Assembly: GCA_937892345.1 (NCBI GenBank)
Contig: CALAGF010000287.1
Coordinates: forward strand, 1 to 18,992
Reading direction: 5' to 3'
DNA: 18,992 nt
Origin: an uncultured Rhodocyclaceae bacterium
GTDB lineage: Bacteria > Pseudomonadota > Gammaproteobacteria > Burkholderiales > Rhodocyclaceae
Shown here piece by piece: positions 8,119-13,965 of this stretch; the first letter of the stretch is position 1, and each line of letters starts with the position of its first letter. The translations under genes and the position numbers were made by a program. Below the pieces are notes generated by a model that saw only the letters and a list, made by a program, of their open reading frames with translations, did no database searches and had not been told where the DNA came from.

Positions 8119-8613
8119 ATGAGTCAGCGCCCGGAACACGCACCGGAAACCCAGGCCACCCAGTTTCTCAAGGCGCACAAAGTGGCATTTTCCAGCCACT
8201 TGTACGCCTATGAGGAACACGGCGGTACCAAGGTGTCGGCGCGCGAGCTGAATGTTGATGAACACGCGGTCGTGAAAACGCTGATTTTCGAGGACGAACA
8301 GGCCAAGCCGCTGATCGTCCTGATGCACGGCGACCGCAAGGTCTCGACCAAGGAATTGGCCCGCCAGATTCCCTGTAAAAAAGTCGAGCCCTGCAAGCCC
8401 GAGGTCGCCAACCGGCACACCGGTTATCTGGTCGGCGGCACCAGCCCCTTTGGCACCAAAAAACGAATGCCGGTCTTCATTCAGCAAAGCATCCTCAATT
8501 TGCCGCTGATTTATATCAACGGCGGTCGACGCGGCTATCTGGTCGGCGTCCATCCGCACGATCTGCTGCGCGTCCTGAATCCGACACCGGTCGACGCCGC
8601 CCTGGCCCAGTAA
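8119..8613 (+). CDS. ybaK: Cys-tRNA(Pro)/Cys-tRNA deacylase, YbaK/EbsC family
   Basis: YbaK removes cysteine wrongly attached to tRNA-Pro, in trans to prolyl-tRNA synthetase. The 164-residue product has the family length and the expected features: HxY near residues 27-31, the conserved lysine Lys53 in AVVKTLIF, and the C-terminal GYLVGGTSPFGTKKRMPVFI with the GxxxPFG loop, followed by INGGRRGYLVGVHPHDL. The ATG is 2 nt after the preceding stop, so it is probably translated from the same message. The related EbsC and ProX-type proteins are less likely because of the GTSPFG-TKK signature. Confidence 0.92.
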   Translation: MSQRPEHAPETQATQFLKAHKVAFSSHLYAYEEHGGTKVSARELNVDEHAVVKTLIFEDEQAKPLIVLMHGDRKVSTKELARQIPCKKVEPCKPEVANRHTGYLVGGTSPFGTKKRMPVFIQQSILNLPLIYINGGRRGYLVGVHPHDLLRVLNPTPVDAALAQ

Positions 8614-8643
8614 TTACCATTAACAATCGACAAGATTAAATCA

Positions 8644-8678
8644 ATCGATTGGCGCTATTGATCACCGGCTCTTAAAGT
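8644..8678 (+). promoter_or_regulatory. Candidate OxyR-like site and promoter of the ZIP transporter gene
   Basis: The 89-nt gap after ybaK is AT-rich compared with its surroundings. A 15-mer at 8644-8658 (ATCGATTGGCGCTAT) agrees with 8 of 10 fixed positions of the E. coli OxyR half-site ATAGnTnnnAnCTAT. Exactly 14 nt later is a weak -10 (TAAAGT, 8673-8678), giving a start near 8685. katA has the same arrangement. The second half-site expected 22 bp away is poor, so an OxyR assignment is only a proposal. The gene's ribosome site is AGGAG at 8692-8696. Confidence 0.4.
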
Positions 8679-8702
8679 GATTCCTGTCTTCAGGAGAACA
8701 TC

Positions 8703-9578
8703 ATGAGCCAGATCGTCATCCGTCACTACGCCCACCCAGCCGCCCGCCGCCACCTCTGGCTCGGGCTTGTGATGGCGGCAATCGCCATCAGCTTTGGTGC
8801 CGAACAAGCCGCACAATGGCTCGGTCAACATCCCATGGCCGCCCAAGGCATTCAAGCCAGCCTGCTGGCTGGCCTGGCTACCGGCCTTGGCGCAATTCCC
8901 GTACTTTTTCTGCGTCGACCGCAAGCGAGCGTGATGGCCCCGATGCTCGGCCTGGCTGGCGGCATGATGCTTGCAGCCAGCCTGTTTTCCTTGCTCGTGC
9001 CGGCCATCGGCATGGTGGTGGAAAGCGGGGCGCCGTGGTCGCTCGGTCTGGCCACCGCCATGGCGCTGCTCATCGGCGCCGCAATGATGCACGGCATGGA
9101 CCGGCGCATGCCCCATGCCCATGTTGAAACGCTGGAAGAAAGCGGCCTTCAGCCGCGTGTCGGGCTGGTGGTTGCGGCCATTGCCTTGCACAATGTTCCG
9201 GAAGGGCTGGCGGTCGGTGTCGCCGCCGCGGCCGGTGCCGACCACGGGATGAGTTTGGGCATTGCGCTGCAGAACATTCCGGAAGGCTGGATTGTCGCCA
9301 GCGCCATGCTGGCTTTGGGGGCAGCCCCCCGGCGGGCTGCGGCGATTGCACTGGGCACCGGATTGGTCGAACCCGTAGGCGGTCTGTTTGGCGTCATGGC
9401 CAGCACCCTGGCCGGCGCAGCCCTTCCCATCGCCTTGGCCGGCGCAGCAGGTGCCATGTTGTGGGTGGTCAGCCATGAATTGATTCCGGCCTCGCATCGT
9501 CCCGGCCGTGAAGCCGCCGGTACCGCCGGCTTGATGACCGGCTTCGCCGTCATGGCACTGCTCGCCAGCGTGTTCTAG
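8703..9578 (+). CDS. ZIP-family divalent metal transporter
   Basis: The product (291 residues) is an inner-membrane protein with about eight hydrophobic segments, expected to import Zn2+, Mn2+ or Fe2+. The two ZIP signature helices carry the paired metal sites: HNVPEG (residues 163-168) and QNIPEG (190-195). A further conserved site is HELIP (His258, Glu259). The loop before the first signature helix has a short histidine/methionine run (MHGMDRRMPHAH), a common metal-sensing or guiding loop. It resembles the GufA/ZupT branch. The ATG has AGGAG 6 nt before it. It ends in a terminator shared with tyrS. Which metal it carries cannot be read from sequence; the katA-like control region favours manganese (inference). 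Confidence 0.93.
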   Translation: MSQIVIRHYAHPAARRHLWLGLVMAAIAISFGAEQAAQWLGQHPMAAQGIQASLLAGLATGLGAIPVLFLRRPQASVMAPMLGLAGGMMLAASLFSLLVPAIGMVVESGAPWSLGLATAMALLIGAAMMHGMDRRMPHAHVETLEESGLQPRVGLVVAAIALHNVPEGLAVGVAAAAGADHGMSLGIALQNIPEGWIVASAMLALGAAPRRAAAIALGTGLVEPVGGLFGVMASTLAGAALPIALAGAAGAMLWVVSHELIPASHRPGREAAGTAGLMTGFAVMALLASVF

Positions 9579-9591
9579 GCCCTCGTCAACG

Positions 9592-9621
9592 AAAAAAGGC
9601 ACGCTTGAAGCGTGCCTTTTT
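9592..9621. terminator. Bidirectional intrinsic terminator between the ZIP gene and tyrS
   Basis: A perfect 8-bp stem (GGCACGCT / AGCGTGCC) with a 3-nt loop TGA is flanked by six A on the left and five T on the right. Read on either strand it gives a GC stem followed by a U-tract, so it can end both the + strand ZIP transcript and the - strand folB-tyrS transcript. Confidence 0.93.
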
Positions 9622-9650
9622 GTGCATCGTAGCTCCTGCTCCGCCCGATT

Positions 9651-10925
9651 TCACTGCCAGCGAATCAGGCTGTAATTTTTCTTGCCCCGCCGCAGCAGCG
9701 TGTAACGGCCAAACAGACGATCGGTATCTGCAAAGCGATAATCCACGTTTTCCTGACGTTCACCGTTGATGGCGATGGCCTTGGAAGCAATCATCGTCCG
9801 CGCCTGACTGCGTGAGGTCACCAGTTCGGCATTGACCAGCGCCTGCTGCAGATCGGCATCCAGCGCCAGATCCACCGCCGGCATGCCGTCTTGTGCCAAT
9901 TGGTCGAAGTCTGCTTCGGTCAACTCGCCCAGATTGCCGGAAAACAGGCTTTCGGAAATCCGGCGGGCTGCCAGCAGGCCGGTCTGGCCATGAACCAGCG
10001 CAGTCACTTCTTCCGCCAACACCAGTTGCGCACGCGGCGCCTTGCCGCTGGCCTTGTCTTCCACTTCGATGGCATTGATCTCGGCGATGTCGAGGAAGGT
10101 GAAAAACTTCAGAAAACGATACACATCGGCATCAGCCGTATTCAGCCAGAACTGGTAGAACTTGTACGGACTGGTCTTTTTCGGATCCAGCCAGACGGCG
10201 CCGGATTCGGTTTTGCCGAACTTGGTGCCGTCCGACTTGGTGATCAGCGGTACGGTCAGGCCGAACACCTGATTTTGATGCAGGCGACGGGTCAGATCGA
10301 TCCCGGAGACAATATTGCCCCACTGATCGGAACCGCCAATCTGCAAGGCCACGCCATGGGCTTCATTCAGGCAGGCAAAGTCGTAGCCCTGCAGCAGGTT
10401 GTAGGAAAACTCTGTGAAGGAAATACCGCTGTCGGCACGCGTCAGCCGTTGCTTGACGGCTTCCTTGTTGATCATCTGATTGACCGAGAAATGCTTGCCG
10501 ATATCGCGCAGGAAAGTCAGCACGCTCATGCCGCCAAACCAATCGTAATTATTGGCCATCACCGCGCTGTTGGCGCCGCACTCGAAATCAAGAAATGGCG
10601 CCACCTGGCCGCGAATCTTGCCGACCCATTCCTGAACGGTATCGGCTGTATTGAGTTTGCGTTCGGCCGCCTTGAAGCTGGGATCGCCAATCAGACCAGT
10701 CGCACCGCCGACCAAGGCAACCGGCTTGTGGCCCGCCAGCTGGAAGCGCTTCAGGCAAAGCAGCGGCACCAGATGCCCGAGATGCAGACTGTCCGCAGTT
10801 GGATCGAAGCCGCAATACAGCGCAACAGAACCTTCAGACAAGCGTTCGACGAGCGCTGCCTCATCGGTAATCTGGGCAATCAGCCCACGTTCGCGCAATT
10901 GTTCAACCAGATGGGTCACGGCCAT
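9651..10925 (-). CDS. tyrS: Tyrosine-tRNA ligase
   Basis: TyrS charges tRNA-Tyr in the cytoplasm. The 424-residue product has exactly the E. coli length. It shows the class Ic catalytic core with Tyr37 in LYCGFDPTADSLHLGH (HLGH, the HIGH motif, at 48-51), the tyrosine-site segment GYDFACLNEAHGVALQIGGSDQWGN, and the KMSKS equivalent KFGKT near residue 235. A C-terminal S4 RNA-binding domain (SRSQARTMIASKAIAINGE) follows. The ATG is preceded by GGAG 7 nt upstream. It lies downstream of folB on the same strand, with a 103-nt gap holding a possible promoter of its own. Confidence 0.98.
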   Translation of the reverse strand: MAVTHLVEQLRERGLIAQITDEAALVERLSEGSVALYCGFDPTADSLHLGHLVPLLCLKRFQLAGHKPVALVGGATGLIGDPSFKAAERKLNTADTVQEWVGKIRGQVAPFLDFECGANSAVMANNYDWFGGMSVLTFLRDIGKHFSVNQMINKEAVKQRLTRADSGISFTEFSYNLLQGYDFACLNEAHGVALQIGGSDQWGNIVSGIDLTRRLHQNQVFGLTVPLITKSDGTKFGKTESGAVWLDPKKTSPYKFYQFWLNTADADVYRFLKFFTFLDIAEINAIEVEDKASGKAPRAQLVLAEEVTALVHGQTGLLAARRISESLFSGNLGELTEADFDQLAQDGMPAVDLALDADLQQALVNAELVTSRSQARTMIASKAIAINGERQENVDYRFADTDRLFGRYTLLRRGKKNYSLIRWQ

Positions 10926-10990
10926 CGATAACTCCGATTTTTACTGAAAGGGCAGGTCCACCGAAGCGGGAAGCTGCCGAAAAAGGGGCG

Positions 10991-10996
10991 ATTTTA
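10991..10996 (-). promoter_or_regulatory. Possible -10 box for tyrS
   Basis: TAAAAT on the - strand lies 65 nt before the tyrS ATG in the folB-tyrS gap. No fair -35 is seen at 16-18 bp. No intrinsic terminator is visible in the gap, so read-through from folB remains possible. Confidence 0.35.
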
Positions 10997-11028
10997 CCGT
11001 ATTGCGCCAAACTCGGCGCCGCAGGCAA

Positions 11029-11379
11029 TCAGACGGAGCGCTCGATGACCACGCCCACACGCTTGACGCCGGGCATCATGCCCAGCTTGGCCACCGACAC
11101 ACGCACCCACTGCGCGGCAAAATTTTCCAGCAGCCAGGTGGCGATGTGTTCGGTCAGCTTTTCCAGCAAATTGAAATGGCTGCCGGCCAGATCACGGCGC
11201 AAACGCTCAACCACGACTGAATAATCCACGGTATCGCGAATATCGTCGCTGGCCCCGGCTGATGCGGTCGACACACCAATCTGCAGCGAAATCTCGACCG
11301 TTTGCGGCATGGCTTTCTCACGCGGATAAATACCGATCCACGTCTCTGCGCGAAGCTCTTCGATGAAAATGATGTCCAT
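11029..11379 (-). CDS. folB: Dihydroneopterin aldolase
   Basis: FolB cleaves dihydroneopterin to 6-hydroxymethyl-dihydropterin and glycolaldehyde in folate synthesis. The 116-residue product has the family length (about 120). It begins MDIIFIEELRAETWIGIYPRE, the typical start with the substrate-binding strand, contains VDYSVVVERL and the SHFNLLEKLTEHIA helix, and ends with GVKRVGVVIER carrying the conserved lysine region. It is divergent from plsY, a common arrangement in proteobacteria, with 66 nt between the starts, and upstream of tyrS. The ribosome site before the ATG is poor. Confidence 0.94.
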   Translation of the reverse strand: MDIIFIEELRAETWIGIYPREKAMPQTVEISLQIGVSTASAGASDDIRDTVDYSVVVERLRRDLAGSHFNLLEKLTEHIATWLLENFAAQWVRVSVAKLGMMPGVKRVGVVIERSV

Positions 11380-11405
11380 GCTGCGGTCGACCGTTGGCGG
11401 GGGTG

Positions 11406-11425
11406 TAAAATTCGCCGCGATTGTA
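11406..11425. promoter_or_regulatory. Overlapping divergent -10 boxes for plsY (+) and folB (-)
   Basis: The gap between folB and plsY holds TAAAAT at 11406-11411 on the + strand (start near 11418, about 28 nt before the plsY ATG) and TACAAT at 11420-11425 on the - strand (41 nt before the folB ATG). The -35 regions are poor for both. If both are used, the two polymerases would compete for overlapping DNA. Confidence 0.35.
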
Positions 11426-11445
11426 CCCTAGTGATCTCATCTGCC

Positions 11446-12042
11446 ATGCAAACCCTGCTCGCCGTTGTTGCTGCCTACCTGCTCGGCTCCGTGCCGTTCG
11501 CGATGATTTCCTCCAAGTTGTTCGGCCTGGCGGATCCCCGTACTTATGGCTCGGGCAATCCTGGCGCTACCAATGTCCTGCGCAGCGGCAACAAGAAAGC
11601 TGCGCTCTTTACGCTGCTGGGCGATGCGCTCAAAGGCTGGCTGGCCGTCTTTCTCGCCCAGCAGGCCGGACTCCCGGATAGCGCCATCGGACTCGTTGCG
11701 CTGGCGGTTTTCCTCGGCCACATCTTCCCGATTTTTCTCAAATTCAAAGGGGGCAAGGGCGTGGCAACGGGCGCCGGTGTCATCCTGGCGCTCGACCCGG
11801 TTCTCGGACTTGCCGTCCTCGCCACCTGGCTGCTGGTTGCCTATGTTTCCCGCTATTCATCACTGGCGGCGCTGATTGCCGCCGGCAGCGCCCCGCTGAT
11901 TTCAGCACTGATGCACGGCATCAACGGGCAGTTTGCTGTCGTGATGGTGATCGGCGGCGTGCTCATCATCAAGCATTGGCAGAATATCCAGCGCTTGATG
12001 GCCGGGCAGGAATCCAGGATCGGCAGCAAGAAAAAAAGCTGA
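11446..12042 (+). CDS. plsY: Acyl-phosphate glycerol-3-phosphate acyltransferase
   Basis: PlsY is an inner-membrane enzyme that transfers an acyl group from acyl-phosphate to glycerol-3-phosphate, the first step of phospholipid synthesis. The 198-residue product has about five membrane segments and the three family motifs: GSVPFAM followed by GSGNPGATNVLR, the glycine-rich phosphate loop KFKGGKGVATGAG after FLGHIFP, and VSRYSSLAAL. The C-terminus is a basic tail ending KKKS, on the cytoplasmic side. A GTG at 11431 in the same frame is an alternative start (five more residues); the ATG gives the usual short N-terminus. No strong ribosome site precedes either. Confidence 0.95.
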   Translation: MQTLLAVVAAYLLGSVPFAMISSKLFGLADPRTYGSGNPGATNVLRSGNKKAALFTLLGDALKGWLAVFLAQQAGLPDSAIGLVALAVFLGHIFPIFLKFKGGKGVATGAGVILALDPVLGLAVLATWLLVAYVSRYSSLAALIAAGSAPLISALMHGINGQFAVVMVIGGVLIIKHWQNIQRLMAGQESRIGSKKKS

Positions 12043-12091
12043 CGCACCTCTGGCCTCCCAATAGCCAAAGACAATCAACCAAATAACCACA

Positions 12092-12126
12092 ATCGATTAG
12101 ATCAATCACCAGCCGCCGCCTAGACT
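12092..12126 (+). promoter_or_regulatory. Candidate OxyR-like site and promoter of the katA unit
   Basis: The 134-nt gap after plsY contains a 15-mer at 12092-12106 (ATCGATTAGATCAAT), a near palindrome ATYGAT-N3-ATCRAT. It agrees with 8 of 10 fixed positions of the E. coli OxyR half-site. A weak -10 TAGACT (12121-12126) begins after exactly 14 nt, putting the -35 inside the site, as in activator-dependent promoters. The start would be near 12133. No second half-site of similar quality is seen at 22 bp. Control of catalase by OxyR is well known in proteobacteria; the assignment here is inference. Confidence 0.5.
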
Positions 12127-12163
12127 TCAGTCATCAGATCAACAGAGATCTGCACTTCAGTCA
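12124..12163 (+). repeat. Direct repeat pair flanking a hairpin in the katA leader
   Basis: The 10-mer ACTTCAGTCA occurs at 12124-12133 and again at 12154-12163, exactly 30 bp apart. Between them is a 6-bp inverted repeat CAGATC/GATCTG (12135-12140 and 12147-12152) with a 6-nt loop. In the predicted leader the hairpin would sit at the 5' end of the message. The repeat could be a protein-binding pair or chance. Confidence 0.5.
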
Positions 12164-12176
12164 CCGGAGGCCCCTC

Positions 12177-12269
12177 ATGATTGCTCGATTCATTCAGCGT
12201 TTTATCCAGGAAGAACACGCCTGGGACAGCTATGTCGACCTTCTTGCCGGCATTCCGGACAACTTCTGA
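12177..12269 (+). CDS. 30-residue ORF ahead of katA
   Basis: An ATG at 12177 with an excellent ribosome site (GGAGG, 6 nt upstream) opens a 30-codon frame ending in TGA. The peptide starts with an amphipathic basic stretch (MIARFIQRFI) and continues acidic (QEEHAWDSYVDLLAGIPDNF). I do not recognise it. The stop is 29 nt before the katA ATG, which has its own GGAG site, so the two would share a message. It may be a small functional protein, or a leader peptide that sets katA translation. No run of a single amino acid or terminator-like fold suggests attenuation. Confidence 0.55.
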   Translation: MIARFIQRFIQEEHAWDSYVDLLAGIPDNF

Positions 12270-12298
12270 GCCCGCTCAGTCATTCCGGAGAAATCACC

Positions 12299-13738
12299 AT
12301 GCAAGGCAAAAAACTCACCACCGCTGCCGGCGCGCCGGTTCCCGACAACCAGAACACGATGACGGCCGGCCCCCGCGGCCCGGTGCTGTTGCAGGACGTC
12401 TGGCTGCTCGAAAAGCTCGCCCACTTCGACCGCGAAGTGATTCCGGAGCGCCGCATGCACGCCAAGGGGTCCGGCGCTTATGGCACCTTCACCGTGACCC
12501 ACGACATTACGCCTTACACGCGCGCCAAGCTGTTCAGCGAGATTGGCAAGCAAACCCCGCTGTTCGCCCGCTTTACCACGGTTGCCGGCGAACGCGGTGC
12601 CGCCGATGCCGAGCGCGATATTCGCGGCTTTGCGCTCAAGTTCTATACCGAAGAAGGCAACTGGGACATGGTCGGCAACAACACGCCAGTGTTCTTCTTG
12701 CGTGATCCGCTCAAATTCCCGGATCTCAATCACGCCGTCAAACGTGACCCGCGCACCAATATGCGTTCAGCAACCAACAACTGGGATTTCTGGACCTCGC
12801 TGCCGGAAGCCTTGCATCAAGTGACCATCGTCATGTCCGATCGTGGCATTCCAGCCAGTTACCGCCACATGCACGGCTTTGGCTCGCATACATTCAGCTT
12901 CATCAATGCGGTCAACGAGCGTTTTTGGGTCAAATTCCATTTCCGTACCCAGCAAGGCATCAAGAATCTGACCGACGCCGAAGCCGAGGCCATCATTGGC
13001 AAGGACCGCGAATCGCATCAGCGCGACTTGCTCGACGCCATCGACCGCGGCGACTTCCCGAAATGGACGATGTACATCCAGGTCATGCCGGAAAATGAGG
13101 CATCGAAGGTGCCCTACAACCCCTTCGACCTGACCAAGGTCTGGCCGCACGCCGACTATCCGCTGATCGAGGTCGGCGAATTTGAACTCAACCGCAATCC
13201 GGAAAATTTCTTTGCCGAAGTCGAACAGTCCGCCTTCAATCCGGCCGCCGTCGTGCCCGGCATCAGCTTCTCGCCGGACAAGATGTTGCAGGCGCGCCTG
13301 TTTTCTTATGGCGATGCGCAGCGCTATCGACTCGGCGTCAATCATCATCAGATTCCGGTCAATGCGCCGAAATGCCCCTTCCACAGCTACCACCGGGACG
13401 GCGCCATGCGCATCGACGGCAATCACGGCGCCACACTGGGTTACGAGCCAAATTCCTACGGCCAGTGGCAGGAACAGCCGGATTACCGCGAGCCCCCGCT
13501 GAGTCTCGAAGGCATGGCCGACCACTGGAACCACCGCGAGGATACGGATTATTTCTCGCAAGCCGGCAATCTGTTCCGCCTGATGTCAGCCGATGAACAG
13601 CAACGCTTGTTTGATAACACCGCCCGCGCCATGGGTGATGCCCCGGAAGCCATCAAGCGCCGCCATATCTGCCACTGTGCGCAGGCCGATCCTGCGTATG
13701 GCCGAGGCGTTGCCAGCGCACTGGGCATAGAGGCTTAA
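12299..13738 (+). CDS. katA: Heme catalase (small-subunit, clade 3 type)
   Basis: KatA converts hydrogen peroxide to water and oxygen. The 479-residue product is the size of small-subunit monofunctional catalases. Active-site residues are in place: distal His54 in RMHAKGSGAYGTF, Asn127 in GNNTPVFFLRDP, and the heme-ligand Tyr337 in RLFSYGDAQRYRLG. The segment after it (GVNHHQIPVNAPKCP) fits the NADPH-binding clade 3 enzymes. There is no signal peptide, so it is cytoplasmic. The gene follows a 30-codon ORF and a candidate OxyR-like promoter and is followed at once by a strong hairpin. The frame is intact. Confidence 0.98.
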   Translation: MQGKKLTTAAGAPVPDNQNTMTAGPRGPVLLQDVWLLEKLAHFDREVIPERRMHAKGSGAYGTFTVTHDITPYTRAKLFSEIGKQTPLFARFTTVAGERGAADAERDIRGFALKFYTEEGNWDMVGNNTPVFFLRDPLKFPDLNHAVKRDPRTNMRSATNNWDFWTSLPEALHQVTIVMSDRGIPASYRHMHGFGSHTFSFINAVNERFWVKFHFRTQQGIKNLTDAEAEAIIGKDRESHQRDLLDAIDRGDFPKWTMYIQVMPENEASKVPYNPFDLTKVWPHADYPLIEVGEFELNRNPENFFAEVEQSAFNPAAVVPGISFSPDKMLQARLFSYGDAQRYRLGVNHHQIPVNAPKCPFHSYHRDGAMRIDGNHGATLGYEPNSYGQWQEQPDYREPPLSLEGMADHWNHREDTDYFSQAGNLFRLMSADEQQRLFDNTARAMGDAPEAIKRRHICHCAQADPAYGRGVASALGIEA

Positions 13739-13745
13739 GTTGCAA

Positions 13746-13765
13746 GGCCCGGGGCAACCCGGGCC
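13746..13765 (+). terminator. Strong GC hairpin after katA, without a U-tract
   Basis: Eight nt after the katA stop there is a perfect 8-bp GC stem (GGCCCGGG / CCCGGGCC) closed by a GCAA tetraloop of the very stable GNRA type. No run of T follows, so it is not a standard intrinsic terminator. It could stabilise the katA mRNA 3' end or slow polymerase for Rho. It stands between katA and the 59-codon ORF. Confidence 0.55.
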
Positions 13766-13785
13766 CTCACTCGACGGGAAATCTC

Positions 13786-13965
13786 ATGGGCAAGAAAAAA
13801 TGTTGCAAGTCGGAGCCACCCTGCAAGGGCTGCCCGAAACGCAAAAAGGGAAAACACGCCGGACTGGATGCTTCCTGCCCACTGAACACGGTCAACCGTG
13901 GCCTGATGCCGATTTACCTTTACCCGGCCAGTAGCACGTTATCCATCAGCGGCCAGCGCGGCTGA
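13786..13965 (+). CDS. Possible 59-residue cysteine- and lysine-rich protein
   Basis: The frame from ATG 13786 to TGA 13963-13965 encodes a very basic peptide with cysteines at 6, 7, 13, 16 and 31 in the pattern CC-x5-C-x2-CP-x14-CP. Small proteins with a CCxxxxxCKxCP start are known as uncharacterised families in several bacteria, which makes this more plausible than the longer 64-codon frame that overlaps it. The ribosome site is weak (GGGA). It comes 48 nt after katA, past the hairpin. Its last 46 nt overlap the 3' end of tsaD on the other strand. A metal-binding role is possible but not shown. Confidence 0.5.
   Translation: MGKKKCCKSEPPCKGCPKRKKGKHAGLDASCPLNTVNRGLMPIYLYPASSTLSISGQRG

Noticed and set aside
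8682..8695. A small hairpin (TCCTG-TCTT-CAGGA) that would hide the ZIP gene's ribosome site
   Set aside because: Only 5 bp, and the predicted transcription start near 8685 would remove most of its 5' arm; kept only as a note.
8655..9602. A 315-codon open frame antisense to the ZIP transporter
   Set aside because: Composition is rich in Gly, His and Gln as expected for the complement of a membrane-protein gene; the + strand has the ZIP motifs and a ribosome site.
9891..10931. A 346-codon open frame antisense to tyrS
   Set aside because: It mirrors tyrS almost fully, has no recognisable motif, and long antisense frames are common in GC-rich genes.
12767..13561. A 264-codon frame antisense to katA
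   Set aside because: Shadow of a strongly conserved catalase frame, no ribosome site or known motif.
13740..13934. A 64-codon frame just after katA in another phase
   Set aside because: It starts within the hairpin region and has no ribosome site; the overlapping 59-codon cysteine-rich frame is more protein-like.
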